Assembly: GCF_019583405.1 (NCBI RefSeq)
Contig: NZ_SZUU01000003.1
Coordinates: forward strand, 434,001-498,000
Length of the DNA stretch: 64,000 nucleotides
Reading direction: 5' to 3'
Origin: Bacteroides fragilis
Lineage (GTDB): Bacteria; Bacteroidota; Bacteroidia; Bacteroidales; Bacteroidaceae
Both the position numbers and the translations under genes were made by a program. Of the stretch, positions 1 to 8,996 are shown one piece after another. Below the pieces are notes generated by a model that made no database searches, had not been told where the DNA came from, and was given only the letters and a program-made list of their open reading frames with translations. Each line of letters opens with the position of its first letter. Position 1 is the first letter of the stretch.

Positions 1-525
1 TTTACCTATATCCAATTGATTCAGAGCAACAATATATATCCCATAGGTTAATATCGTAAGAGCTGCGAGTCCGATACCCATCAATCGGATACTGCCTCCT
101 CCCGACCAACACATAAGTGCAACACCGATTAGTGAGAGTGAGGCTGCTAAGAATAGAGATTTGGATTTTTGTTCTTTAAAGAATACTACCATTAAGAAGC
201 TGACACAAATTGGATAGAGAAAGTGAATGGTTGTAGCCACTCCACTAGTTATATAATGGTAGGAATAAATAAGAAATAGCGCTGTAAGAGCATACAAGGC
301 ACCTAAACCGATGATAGAGATCAGATGTTTCATATTTATTTTTAAAGTACTTTTGTGCAAAAGACATACTGCTCCCATCATAAGGGTAGAAAATAGAAAT
401 CGATAAAAAAGAATGTTGGATTCATTCATTTCCATATTTCCCATTAATGGAATTGTAAATAATGGAATGAGCCCAAATGTACCTGATGAAATCATTGCAT
501 AAATAATACCTTTTAAACTTTTCAT
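1..525 (-). CDS. EamA/DMT-family transporter, 3' end cut by window edge
   Basis: An open frame reads leftward from an ATG at 523-525 to the window edge without a stop, giving 175 residues. The protein is a string of hydrophobic helices separated by short basic loops, beginning MKSLKGIIYAMISSGTFG, which is the look of the EamA (drug/metabolite transporter, 10 TM) family. Only about half of the usual ~290-300 residues is inside the window. It probably exports a small metabolite; the substrate cannot be told. It lies 69 bases downstream of the Crp/Fnr regulator on the same strand, with its own -7 box at 551-558, so it is a likely target or operon partner of that regulator. The family call rests on hydrophobicity pattern and general resemblance. 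Confidence 0.8.
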   Translation of the reverse strand, partial: MKSLKGIIYAMISSGTFGLIPLFTIPLMGNMEMNESNILFYRFLFSTLMMGAVCLLHKSTLKINMKHLISIIGLGALYALTALFLIYSYHYITSGVATTIHFLYPICVSFLMVVFFKEQKSKSLFLAASLSLIGVALMCWSGGGSIRLMGIGLAALTILTYGIYIVALNQLDIGK

Positions 526-550
526 ATCATACAGAATTAAAATTTGAGCG

Positions 551-558
551 CAAAGGTA
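551..558 (-). promoter_or_regulatory. -7 element for the DMT transporter
   Basis: Read on the minus strand the bases are TACCTTTG, an exact match to the Bacteroides -7 consensus TAnnTTTG, 25 bases before the transporter ATG. I do not see a TTG at the ideal distance upstream, so the -33 half is weak or absent. Confidence 0.5.
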
Positions 559-594
559 GGTTACAGGGAAGAATGAAAAGTTACCAAAAGATAA

Positions 595-1164
595 TTAATG
601 CATATCGGCCCTGATTCTACTTAAGGATTGTGGAGTTATGTCCAGCCATGCGGAGAGGTCTCTCATTGATAATCTTTGTATCAGTTTGGGCATTTCTTTA
701 AGTAGATATTGATATTGTTCTTTTTTGCTCATCCAGTGGATAGATGAAAAATAGAAAGAAGATGAAGTAAGCCATTCCTGAAGAATCATTCTTCCCCAAT
801 TGGATAAATTAAGAGAGTCTTTGAATGAGGTGGCTAAGTCTTTACGGGAGATTCTCCATAAAATACAAGTATCTACTGCCTCTAAAGTATATAGTGATTG
901 TCTGCTCTCTGTCAGGTTGGGTGAACTGAGTGGGGCATCATTTTCTAATGCAAAAAATATGATAAATTCTCTGCCCTCTCTTAGAATCGTACTTTTTACA
1001 ATCCCTTTCTCAACAAAATAGATATAGTGATCTGTTTGCCCTTCTTGAAGGATAATCTCTCTCTTGGGCACAGAAAATTTTGTGAACTTTTCAAGCAATA
1101 TTTCTATATCTTTTTCAAAAAGTCCATATTTATCTCTTAATATTTTTTTAATCCCGTTCTCCAT
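595..1164 (-). CDS. Crp/Fnr-family transcriptional regulator
   Basis: 189 residues. The N-terminal ~120 residues look like a cyclic-nucleotide-binding-type beta-roll (IILQEGQTDHYIYFVEKG is the characteristic first half). The C-terminal ~50 residues carry a short helix-turn-helix (MRDLSAWLDITPQSLSRIR). No cysteine cluster for an Fe-S centre is visible, so it is not a classical Fnr. Many Bacteroides members of this family sit beside a transporter or enzyme they control; here the next gene downstream is a DMT exporter. The ligand is unknown. Start at the ATG at 1162-1164. Confidence 0.85.
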   Translation of the reverse strand: MENGIKKILRDKYGLFEKDIEILLEKFTKFSVPKREIILQEGQTDHYIYFVEKGIVKSTILREGREFIIFFALENDAPLSSPNLTESRQSLYTLEAVDTCILWRISRKDLATSFKDSLNLSNWGRMILQEWLTSSSFYFSSIHWMSKKEQYQYLLKEMPKLIQRLSMRDLSAWLDITPQSLSRIRADMH

Positions 1165-1398
1165 ACTTTAAAGAAAACAAAAAGACACGATGCAATGTTG
1201 GCGTAATTCTGATAAAAATGTACGGCATACCACTTGTAAAAGTATACTTAATTATAGAAAGAAACGGGGAAACAGGCCGATATTGAAGTGGCAATGCTCC
1301 AGGGAAGGGTACACAGAAAACATACTCTATCCGGTGAAGTGATGCTATCCATGAGTCAGAAACAGATATTAAAGTATATGTTTTACCGATGAAATCAC

Positions 1399-1406
1399 TA
1401 TTTTTG
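1399..1406 (+). promoter_or_regulatory. -7 element upstream of the alcohol dehydrogenase
   Basis: TATTTTTG matches TAnnTTTG exactly and lies 40 bases before the dehydrogenase ATG. No TTG is seen at the usual -33 distance. The rest of 1165-1398 is intergenic and shows no gene that I can support. Confidence 0.4.
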
Positions 1407-1446
1407 CTGCATATATGGATATATTGATTAATCAGGAGGAGATATA

Positions 1447-2487
1447 ATGCTTGCATATACATATGTCGAACATGGGAAGTTTGAACTTTTGGAGAAGTTG
1501 AGGCCACAAATAAAAGATGCCCGGGATGCAATCGTACGTGTAACACTTGGCAGTATCTGCACCAGTGATCTTCATATTAAACATGGCAGTGTTCCGCGTG
1601 CAGTTCCTGGTATTACAGTCGGCCACGAGATGGTGGGCATTGTGGAGGAAGTAGGCTCCGGCGTCATTTCCGTCAGACCCGGTGATAGAGTGACAGTCAA
1701 TGTCGAGACTTTTTGTGGAGAATGCTTCTTCTGTCGACACGGATATGTGAACAATTGTACTGATCCCGATGGAGGGTGGGCATTAGGTTGCCGTATTGAT
1801 GGCGGACAGACGGAATATGTCAGGGTCCCTTATGCTGACCAAGGATTGAACCGCATTCCCGATAATGTCAGTGATGAACAAGCTCTGTTTGTAGGTGATG
1901 TGCTTGCGACGGGGTTCTGGGCTGCTCGCATTTCAGAGATATCCGAAGATGATACGGTTTTAATTATAGGTGCCGGCCCTACCGGAATCTGTACTTTGCT
2001 GTGTGTGATGTTAAAGAAGCCACGGCGCATTATTGTTTGTGAACGGTCTGCTGAGAGAATCCGGTTTGTTCGTGAACATTATTCTGACGTGCTGGTGACA
2101 GAACCTGAAAACTGTAGGGATTTTGTACTCTGCAACAGCGATCATGGTGGAGCGGATGTCGTGTTGGAAGTGGCGGGTTCCGAAGAAACTTTCCGTCTGG
2201 CGTGGGAGTGTGCCCGCCCCAATGCCATCGTTACCATCGTAGCCCTTTATGACAAACCTCAGTTTTTACCTTTGCCCGATATGTATGGCAAGAACTTGAT
2301 CTTCAAAACAGGTGGGGTAGATGGTTGCGATTGTGCCGAGATTCTCAGTCTGATTGAGCAAGGCAGGATAGACACTACTCCTCTTATTACGCATAGGTTT
2401 CCGTTGAACGAAATAGAAGAAGCTTATCGTATCTTTGAAAACAAGCTGGAGAGAGTTATCAAGATAGCTATAACGGGAGGCGGATAG
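1447..2487 (+). CDS. Zinc-dependent medium-chain alcohol dehydrogenase
   Basis: 346 residues of the MDR superfamily. The catalytic zinc ligands are visible as C38 (in GSICTSDLH) and H60-E61 (in GHE). The structural zinc site is the four cysteines C90, C93, C96 and C104 (CGECFFCRHGYVNNC). A Rossmann nucleotide-binding turn follows (GAGPTG, about residue 175). It should oxidise a secondary alcohol or polyol, or reduce the ketone, with NAD(P); the substrate is not evident. A strong ribosome-binding site (AGGAGGAG, 1434-1441) sits in front of the ATG, which is unusual in Bacteroides where such sites are often absent. Together with the decayed SpoU gene just downstream, this hints that the gene came from a Firmicute-like donor; that is inference. 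Confidence 0.9.
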   Translation: MLAYTYVEHGKFELLEKLRPQIKDARDAIVRVTLGSICTSDLHIKHGSVPRAVPGITVGHEMVGIVEEVGSGVISVRPGDRVTVNVETFCGECFFCRHGYVNNCTDPDGGWALGCRIDGGQTEYVRVPYADQGLNRIPDNVSDEQALFVGDVLATGFWAARISEISEDDTVLIIGAGPTGICTLLCVMLKKPRRIIVCERSAERIRFVREHYSDVLVTEPENCRDFVLCNSDHGGADVVLEVAGSEETFRLAWECARPNAIVTIVALYDKPQFLPLPDMYGKNLIFKTGGVDGCDCAEILSLIEQGRIDTTPLITHRFPLNEIEEAYRIFENKLERVIKIAITGGG

Positions 2488-2529
2488 TGGAGTGTTTGCG
2501 TTGACTTTTTCGGTCTATATAGATGAGCG

Positions 2530-2925
2530 TGATATATATTTATGTGTAGCATACGTACTTTATGTCATGTGGTGTCCCTAACTACGAAGTGTGGAAGAAG
2601 TATGCCGGGAAGCCAAACGTATCGTGGTGATAGATAGAGCTGTCGGCACAACTAACATTGGAGCAATTCTTTGTTCGGTTGTTTCCTTCGGCAGAGATGC
2701 CGTTTTGCCGTTGCATAACTTTTGTGCCTTACTCAATCGCCGTGTGGTCAGGGTATCCATGGGATCAATATTCTTTGTACCATAGATATGGATGTGGCGT
2801 ACGAAACAATCTTCGAAGTTGGCTATATGGTTCGCATCCCTGTCGCATCGTGCAGATTCGCTTAATGTGGTGGTGCTGTTTCTGTGGCTTTTGGGAAACT
2901 TTGTGCTCCAAGTCTTAAAGAGTAA
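2530..2925 (+). pseudogene. Decayed SpoU/TrmH-family RNA methyltransferase
   Basis: Three pieces in different frames add up to the C-terminal half of a TrmH/SpoU 2'-O-ribose methyltransferase. The first (about 2530-2785) reads LRSVEEVCREAKRIVVID, then NIGAI and VRVSMGSIFFVP, which are SpoU motifs 1 and 2. It is interrupted by an in-frame stop just before LRSVEE and stops at 2785. The second, in another frame, reads ETIFEVGYMVRIPV. The third, after a two-base loss, reads SHRADSLNV, the SpoU motif 3. About 45 residues normally found between motif 2 and VRIPM are missing. No intact start or N-terminal domain is present. The gene is dead by stop, deletion and frameshift. The rest of 2926-3093 is intergenic with nothing recognised. 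Confidence 0.8.
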
Positions 2926-3093
2926 TCTACCGAATTTATAATTACAGTTGTCCGGTTCTTATTAAAAAGTATTTTCCCATAGCCTCAAATTCAATTTCTT
3001 TAGATCGCTATAGCCTAAATAAATGTTATACTGCAAACTTTTCTTTTTGGGTATTGTTTCGGAGTGCAGTCAGTTATTTAAAAACATACCGAT

Positions 3094-3417
3094 ATGGAAG
3101 AGAAAAAAGAAGCCCGTCAAGAACGGAACAGGGAAAAATTAGCAACCGCTGATTGGGTAATGGCAGAATTTTATGCTACGTGGTGTCCTCATTGCAAACG
3201 CATGCAGCCCGTTGTAGAAGAATTCAGGAAACTTATGAAAGGGACTCTTGAGGTGGTACAGGTCGATATCGATCAGGAAGATGCTCTGGCTAATTTCTAT
3301 ACGATCGAATCGGTCCCGACATTTATTTTAATGAGAGAGGGCGAACAGCTTTGGAGGCAATCCGGAGAACTGGATTTAGAAAGGCTGAAGAAAGCAGTGA
3401 AAGACTTTAAATCCTGA
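3094..3417 (+). CDS. Thioredoxin-fold protein, cytoplasmic
   Basis: 107 residues, about the size of thioredoxin. The active site is WCPHC (C31 and C34) in the context FYATWCPHCKRMQPVVEEF, and the cis-proline turn is visible as SVPTF. There is no signal peptide, so it should act in the cytoplasm as a dithiol-disulfide oxidoreductase. The CPHC dipeptide is the DsbA-type pair rather than CGPC of thioredoxin, so the redox potential may be more oxidising. The N-terminus is highly charged (MEEKKEARQERNREK), perhaps an extra helix. It stands alone; a palindromic repeat separates it from the convergent sulfatase. Confidence 0.88.
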   Translation: MEEKKEARQERNREKLATADWVMAEFYATWCPHCKRMQPVVEEFRKLMKGTLEVVQVDIDQEDALANFYTIESVPTFILMREGEQLWRQSGELDLERLKKAVKDFKS

Positions 3418-3426
3418 AAAGGCAAT

Positions 3427-3504
3427 ACGAATTATACGGATTATCAAGAAAAGTACTGCTTTATTTGCTTTCAGTCTGTGATAATCCGTGTAATTCGTAG
3501 TGAA
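3427..3504. repeat. Intergenic palindromic repeat, copy A
   Basis: The 20-base arms 3427-3446 and 3479-3498 are inverted with one mismatch, around a 32-base loop. The right side carries the core AATCCGTGTAATTCGTAGTG. Related cores occur at 24742-24764 and 56480-56501, each also in an inverted repeat between genes. This copy lies between two convergent genes and may work as a bidirectional terminator-like hairpin. Confidence 0.7.
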
Positions 3505-3534
3505 AAGATTGTTGCGAGCTCCCTGTCTTAGGGA

Positions 3535-5064
3535 TTATTTGGCAATAAATATCGGTTTCAATACATTTTTATTGGTATCTACCGGATAGAGAGCTTGTTC
3601 TTTTTCCAGTCTTTGAACCATTAGACGGAAGAGTTCTTTCGCTTTTTGTTGGTTTGTTTTTGACAGATCATTTTTTTCGTAAGGATCTTCTAAGAGGTTA
3701 AACAGTTTATAGGTAGGTGCCTCCGGAGTCTGTGGATTATAATAATAGATAAATTTCCAGTCCCCCTTACGATAAGAGGTGAAATAGCTACCGCGGTGCT
3801 CATGTGGGAAATGCATTAAGAAATCATCACGATGCTTTTTATCTCTCTTTCCCTTTAACAGTTTTCTTAAATCGGCCCCGTCTAAAATATGGTTGGGGGC
3901 GGGCTTGACACCGGCAACGGAAAGTACGGTTGGATATATATCCATAACCGTTCCCATTTGGGTTTGTATGACATTCCGGGCTATAGGATATGCCTTTTGG
4001 AATTTATTGTTTTGGTCGGGATGTGCCCAGCTGACGATGAAAGGAACACGGACTCCCCCCTCATATTCCGATCCTTTTTTTCCTTTGAATGGGGAGGATG
4101 AACCATAATCGGCAGCATCCCCGAGTGGAGCATCACCACCATTATCTCCCAAAAAGATGATTAAAGTATTTTCCGCTATTCCCATATCTTCGAGTCTATC
4201 CAGAATGTCTCCCAGGGATTTATCCATACCTTCGATCAGGGTGGCAAAAGCGCGTGCTTGTTGAGATTTGTTTGGATCGGTATAGTGGCTGATGAAGCGT
4301 TCATCGGTTTCGAATGGAGAGTGAACGGCATAGTGTGCCATGTTTAGATAGAAGGGCTTTTCTTCTACTACGGCTTTTTCTATCTCTTTACCGGCTTCTA
4401 ATGTGAGAGCATCACTCAGGAAGGTGTGAGTTTTGTGATATTGTTCCAAGTCGGGTACGGCTCTTGCTCTTTGACCCTTGATCCAACCGTACCCATTTTC
4501 TCCATGATAACTACCCGGATGGCCGATTGCCGAACCGGCTATGTTGACATCAAAGCCCAGATTGGTAGGGTTTTCTCCTTCGCTTTTCAGACATCCGAAG
4601 TGTGCTTTGCCCACATGGATCGTTTTGTATCCGGCTTGTTGTAATAAATAGGGATAGATCATATCCTGATGAGTGAGCCCTTTCCAATTCCAATCGAATG
4701 GTCCGTATGGAGTGCGGTTGTTACTTTCTGCATTAATCCAGTTCGTAGTGCGGTGACGGGCTGCATTTTGGCCGGTCATGATGGATGCTCTGGAGGGGGA
4801 ACTCACGCTTTGCGCATAAAAAGTGGAGAAGCGGATTCCCTGGTTTGCCAGGCGCTCCATATTGGGAGTACGATACCAATCGTTTAACGGTTGTTTCTGT
4901 GCATTTCCGTTTTCGTCTGTAACAAAGGGAACGGAGGTGTCCATTAATCCCATGTCGTCGACTAAAAAAACAATGATATTGGGGCGTTCTTGTGCACTTA
5001 CTGTTATGGAGCATGTACCGCAGAAGACTCCCATTAAACTTTGATAAACTATTTTACTGTTCAT
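3535..5064 (-). CDS. Secreted Ser-type sulfatase (S1 family)
   Basis: 509 residues with a signal peptide ending near SVSAQ (about residue 25). The metal-binding DD pair lies in FLVDDMG (D36, D37). The sulfatase signature [CS]-x-P-x-R is SSPSR at residues 88-92, followed by ASIMTGQ; the serine at 88 would be converted to formylglycine by an anaerobic sulfatase-maturing enzyme, which is not in this window. It should remove sulfate esters from host glycans in the periplasm or at the cell surface. The specific substrate cannot be judged from the sequence. The gene stands alone and is not in a polysaccharide utilisation cluster, although the histidine kinase gene is divergent from it. Confidence 0.92.
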   Translation of the reverse strand: MNSKIVYQSLMGVFCGTCSITVSAQERPNIIVFLVDDMGLMDTSVPFVTDENGNAQKQPLNDWYRTPNMERLANQGIRFSTFYAQSVSSPSRASIMTGQNAARHRTTNWINAESNNRTPYGPFDWNWKGLTHQDMIYPYLLQQAGYKTIHVGKAHFGCLKSEGENPTNLGFDVNIAGSAIGHPGSYHGENGYGWIKGQRARAVPDLEQYHKTHTFLSDALTLEAGKEIEKAVVEEKPFYLNMAHYAVHSPFETDERFISHYTDPNKSQQARAFATLIEGMDKSLGDILDRLEDMGIAENTLIIFLGDNGGDAPLGDAADYGSSSPFKGKKGSEYEGGVRVPFIVSWAHPDQNNKFQKAYPIARNVIQTQMGTVMDIYPTVLSVAGVKPAPNHILDGADLRKLLKGKRDKKHRDDFLMHFPHEHRGSYFTSYRKGDWKFIYYYNPQTPEAPTYKLFNLLEDPYEKNDLSKTNQQKAKELFRLMVQRLEKEQALYPVDTNKNVLKPIFIAK

Positions 5065-5250
5065 TGTGGTTAGTTAAAAAGGTTATGAATTGATTGGAAC
5101 AAGATGATCATGGATACATTATGATCGGGGGATAAAGATATTAAAAAGAGATTGGGTTTACAAGAAAAAAGCTAAGAAATGGGATTGGGTAAAATCCGGA
5201 TTCTGAGAAGAATAAAAGATGGAATGCAACTGTCATTTTCTAGTCACGCA

Positions 5251-5282
5251 TTGTTTTATTAATTAAATTTATGTTACTTTTG
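5251..5282 (+). promoter_or_regulatory. Promoter of the histidine kinase gene
   Basis: TTG at 5251-5253 and TACTTTTG at 5275-5282 are separated by 21 bases, matching the Bacteroides primary-sigma promoter. Transcription should begin near 5289, which is downstream of the ATG at 5284. Confidence 0.7.
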
Positions 5283-5301
5283 CATGAATAAAGAACTAAC
5301 T

Positions 5302-7680
5302 ATGGAATTCATAAATCTTAAATTTAAGTATATTTTGGCCTTCATTCTTTTGCTAGAAGTCTTTTTATGTGGATATAATTTCAAACAATGGTATGTAACT
5401 AACCATCGGATCGAAAAACATATTGCTCTTATATATTCCTGTTCAAAAAAAGAGGCTGACCGGGGACAATTTGAAGAACTGCTAAAGAAGGAATTTAGAT
5501 CGAAAGGTGTAGAACCTATATTTGATAAATTTTATCTTGATTGCAATCATTTTAGTCAGAAAGTAGAAATAGAACACATCGGTAATTATCTTGAAACTCT
5601 GAAAATTAAGCCGATAGACCTTATCTTGGTAATGGAAGATCAGGCAAGTTATTCTTTATTATCGACTCGGCATCCTCTGCTCTATTCCATTCCGGTAATA
5701 GCTTGTAATGTGCATTTTCCTGATGAAGGTCTTTTAAAAGAATATGAATCCAGAAAAGTATATGCTCTAAGAGATACCCCCGACTTTAAGCATAATATGG
5801 AATTTATAAGGTCTTTGCAGCCACATGTTGGTCTGGAAATCGTTTATAACATTGACTTGACGCCTCTCGGTCATAAATCTTTTGACTTATTAAATCAGGT
5901 GGTTGATAGAAAAGATGTACAGATTCTGGGACATAAATCAGTATTCTCCATGGAGTATGAATATAAAGAAATGAGAGAAATGATTGAGTTTTATAATCTG
6001 ATGCCTGCCGTAGCAAATAACCGGATAAAAAAGAATGAGCTGACAATAAGCCTTTGCCCTTTCCGGTATATTAAAGGTGCTTCTTTGCTTGTAATGATGG
6101 AAAATTCAAAAAGTGAGCAGGGGAAGAAAGCATTTCTGCTTGATAAATTCGATATGGTATCGTTTCCGATAGTGAATGCCTTAAGTATACCTTCATTTAG
6201 TTGTGTACATGCCGGATTCGGAGAAGGAAATAAAATTGTTGGCGGCTATATGGCCACCAAAGAGATTTCTGTGCAGGCTGCAGCCGATCTGTCTACCCGA
6301 TTGATGAATAAAGAAAAAATAGGTATGCCTAAAATAAGGGATTTGAGAAAAGAATATGTTCTCGATTGGAGCGTTTTTTCTACTTATAATGGTTATGATA
6401 TTAAAAACGTGGGCAAGAATGTACGCATTATTAATTATCCTATTTATGATCATTACCGTGACGAGCTTTATTTATTAGGTGTATTATTTGTTTTTGCATT
6501 CATTTTTATTTCCGTCAGTTTACTGCATACTCGGAGGCGTTCACTGATTGAACGCAAAAACTTGAAAATATTGGAAGAAGCACACAAGCGTTTGACTCTT
6601 TCTACGGATGGAGGACAGATTTCACTTTGGAATATGCAGGGAAGTGATATTGAGTTTGATGATAATTATACGCGTTTGACAGGAGTAGAAAAAAGGAAGT
6701 TTAAGAGAACTGATTTTTTAGAGTATGTACACCCCGATGACTCACTGTTATTAAGTTCTTTTTATGAAATGTTGTGCAAATCTCCGGGTGTAGAAATACA
6801 ACGGGTACGTTTCCGCTTTGATGAAAAGAAAGGTTATCAATGGTATGAATTACGGTGCCGCAGTCTGAAGGATATTAAAGGCGAGATGATGCTGGCGGGG
6901 ATCATACAGAATATTCAGGACTCGGTAGAACATGAGCATCAGTTGATTGTGGCGAAACAAATGGCTGAGAAAGCTGAACTGAAACAATCTTTCCTTAATA
7001 ATATGAGTCATGAAATCCGTACTCCACTCAATGCCATTGTGGGGTTTACAAATGTATTGTTGGGTGAAGGCTCCGAGGAGATTGACCCGGATGAAAAGGC
7101 GAGTATGCTTGAGATTATCAATCATAATAATGAATTGCTCTTGAAGCTCATTAATGATGTACTGGAAATTTCCCGCCTGGATTCCGGAAGTCTGGATTTT
7201 GACATGAAGGAATGGAATATGACAGATATTGTCAAAGAGATTTATAAGACGTACCAACCCTTAATCCGGTCTTCTTTACAGTTTCGTCTCGAATTGGATG
7301 ATACTGTTCCTGTGCCTGTTCATATAGATCGTCTCCGTTTTGCTCAGGTTATTTCAAACTTATTGAATAATGCTAACAAGTTTACCCAAAATGGATATAT
7401 CGCTTTGGGGTGTAAAGTAGACAAGAAGCATAGGGAGGTTCGCATATATGTGGAAGATAGTGGTAAGGGAATTGATGAAAAGGAACTTATGATGATTTTT
7501 GAGCGTTTCTATAAAACTGACGAGTTTGAACAGGGAAGCGGTCTTGGTCTTGCCATCTCTAAAGTTATTATCGAGCGGTTGTCCGGACGTATAGAAGTAC
7601 ACTCTGAAAAAGGTAAAGGAAGTTGTTTTGCAGTAGTTTTATCATTGGTAGATGCACCGGAGAATCACATGTTGAATTGA
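5302..7680 (+). CDS. Membrane sensor histidine kinase with periplasmic ligand-binding-like domain
   Basis: 792 residues from the ATG at 5302; an in-frame ATG at 5284 is probably upstream of the transcription start. Order: a TM helix (about residues 8-24), a ~360-residue extracytoplasmic region that resembles ABC_sub_bind periplasmic-binding folds, a second TM helix (about 393-413), a PAS-like segment (about 430-555), HisKA with the phospho-acceptor H570 in MSHEIRTPLN, and HATPase_c with NLLNNANKFT, DSGKGID and GSGLGLAIS. There is no receiver domain and no response regulator nearby, so it is an orphan kinase. The sensor region suggests a small ligand sensed in the periplasm. The domain names are my reading of the sequence; the kinase core is certain. 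Confidence 0.92.
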   Translation: MEFINLKFKYILAFILLLEVFLCGYNFKQWYVTNHRIEKHIALIYSCSKKEADRGQFEELLKKEFRSKGVEPIFDKFYLDCNHFSQKVEIEHIGNYLETLKIKPIDLILVMEDQASYSLLSTRHPLLYSIPVIACNVHFPDEGLLKEYESRKVYALRDTPDFKHNMEFIRSLQPHVGLEIVYNIDLTPLGHKSFDLLNQVVDRKDVQILGHKSVFSMEYEYKEMREMIEFYNLMPAVANNRIKKNELTISLCPFRYIKGASLLVMMENSKSEQGKKAFLLDKFDMVSFPIVNALSIPSFSCVHAGFGEGNKIVGGYMATKEISVQAAADLSTRLMNKEKIGMPKIRDLRKEYVLDWSVFSTYNGYDIKNVGKNVRIINYPIYDHYRDELYLLGVLFVFAFIFISVSLLHTRRRSLIERKNLKILEEAHKRLTLSTDGGQISLWNMQGSDIEFDDNYTRLTGVEKRKFKRTDFLEYVHPDDSLLLSSFYEMLCKSPGVEIQRVRFRFDEKKGYQWYELRCRSLKDIKGEMMLAGIIQNIQDSVEHEHQLIVAKQMAEKAELKQSFLNNMSHEIRTPLNAIVGFTNVLLGEGSEEIDPDEKASMLEIINHNNELLLKLINDVLEISRLDSGSLDFDMKEWNMTDIVKEIYKTYQPLIRSSLQFRLELDDTVPVPVHIDRLRFAQVISNLLNNANKFTQNGYIALGCKVDKKHREVRIYVEDSGKGIDEKELMMIFERFYKTDEFEQGSGLGLAISKVIIERLSGRIEVHSEKGKGSCFAVVLSLVDAPENHMLN

Positions 7681-7843
7681 ATGGTGTGGTTGTTGTTCCA
7701 AACTATCGGCTGTTTTACTGTCCTTTTCAGTGGACGTGAATAACCATAGGTTATAAGGGATAAAAAAATTAAGTGCTTGCCTCTCAATTTAAAGTGCTTC
7801 CTTTGTGGTGTACTAATTAAAGACACTATAAATAAATTCATTT

Positions 7844-8878
7844 ATGTTGAGCGAGAAAAGAAACAGTATGCTTCACGGGGTTTTGTTAATAACCCTGTTT
7901 TCATGTGCAGCCTTTTATATAGGTGACATGGAGTTCATAAAAAAACTCTCTTTCAGTCCGATGATTGTCGGAATCATTTTGGGAATGTTGTATGCTAACA
8001 GTCTCCGAAACAACCTTCCTGAGACATGGGTGCCGGGTATACAGTTCTGTTCAAAACGTATTTTACGGATAGGTATCATCCTATATGGTTTTAAGTTGAC
8101 TTTTCAGGATGTATTGGCGGTGGGACTGCCCGCAATCTTTATTGATGCTATTGTAGTGACTGTAACAATTCTTGGAGGTATCTTAATCGGTCGTATGCTT
8201 AAGATGGACCGTGGAGTGGCGTTACTTACTTCTATCGGTAGTGGAATTTGTGGTGCGGCAGCTATTTTAGGGGCTGAGTCGACCATTCAGATAAAACCAT
8301 ATAAAACGGCGGTAGCTGTTTCTACTGTAGTGATTTTCGGAACTTTGTCCATGTTTATCTATCCTATATTATATAGAAATGGAACTTTTGTACTTTCACC
8401 CAACGAGATGGGGATATTTACCGGTGCTACGTTGCATGAAGTGGCGCACACTGTTGGTGCAGGAAATGCGATGGGGAAGGAAGTTTCGGATGTTGCTATT
8501 ATCGTGAAGATGATTCGTGTGATGATGTTGGTACCTGTTTTATTGATAACCAGTTTTATGGTATCCAGGGCTGCCGTGAAAGCAGGTGGACAAGGAGGTA
8601 GTATGAAGGACATATCTATTCCGTGGTTTGCTATCGGTTTTTTAGCGGTTATCGGTTTTAATTCCTTTGATCTATTACCACAAAGTTTAATAGCTTTTAT
8701 CAATAATTTGGATACTTTCTTGCTGACTATGGCAATGACTGCATTAGGTGCGGAAACCAGTATCGACAAATTTAAGAAAGCTGGTGCCAAACCATTTGTA
8801 CTTGCTTCTTTGCTGTATTTATGGCTAATTGTCGGAGGATATTTTTTGGTAAAACTCCTTGCTCCTGTTTTAATGTAA
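7844..8878 (+). CDS. YeiH-family (UPF0324) integral membrane protein
   Basis: 344 residues, nearly all hydrophobic, with about ten predicted TM helices. Conserved family stretches include GSGICGAAAI and ATLHEVAHTVGAG. The YeiH/Cons_hypoth698 family is widely annotated as a putative sulfate exporter, but its transport substrate is not firmly established. It precedes the metal ATPase by 118 bases on the same strand. That gap contains a separate promoter, so the two are probably not one operon. The 163 bases upstream (7681-7843) show no gene. Confidence 0.9.
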   Translation: MLSEKRNSMLHGVLLITLFSCAAFYIGDMEFIKKLSFSPMIVGIILGMLYANSLRNNLPETWVPGIQFCSKRILRIGIILYGFKLTFQDVLAVGLPAIFIDAIVVTVTILGGILIGRMLKMDRGVALLTSIGSGICGAAAILGAESTIQIKPYKTAVAVSTVVIFGTLSMFIYPILYRNGTFVLSPNEMGIFTGATLHEVAHTVGAGNAMGKEVSDVAIIVKMIRVMMLVPVLLITSFMVSRAAVKAGGQGGSMKDISIPWFAIGFLAVIGFNSFDLLPQSLIAFINNLDTFLLTMAMTALGAETSIDKFKKAGAKPFVLASLLYLWLIVGGYFLVKLLAPVLM

Positions 8879-8933
8879 GAAGATGTTTCTTCCGGTCTCC
8901 GAATATCCTTGATTCTTTTCCCGATAGAATTTT

Positions 8934-8955
8934 TGCAACTTTGTTGCACTTGCAA
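8934..8955. promoter_or_regulatory. Candidate Fur-family operator
   Basis: TGCAACTTTGTTGCA at 8934-8948 is a perfect 6-3-6 inverted repeat, followed by another TTGCAA at 8950-8955. It lies immediately upstream of the -7 box of an operon that ends with a Fur-family regulator, which is the usual place for autoregulation. Assignment to that regulator is inference. Confidence 0.5.
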
Positions 8956-8960
8956 ACTAT

Positions 8961-8968
8961 TACCTTTG
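8961..8968 (+). promoter_or_regulatory. -7 element of the metal ATPase operon
   Basis: TACCTTTG is an exact TAnnTTTG match, 28 bases before the ATPase ATG. The candidate operator at 8934-8955 occupies the -33 region, so a repressor bound there would block RNA polymerase. Confidence 0.65.
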
Positions 8969-8996
8969 CATCATAAACCTAATAGTAGATTGGATT

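Noticed and set aside
2591..2785. Small intact gene of 64 residues
   Set aside because: The sequence is the middle of a SpoU methyltransferase with homologous pieces continuing in other frames on both sides, so it is part of a pseudogene.
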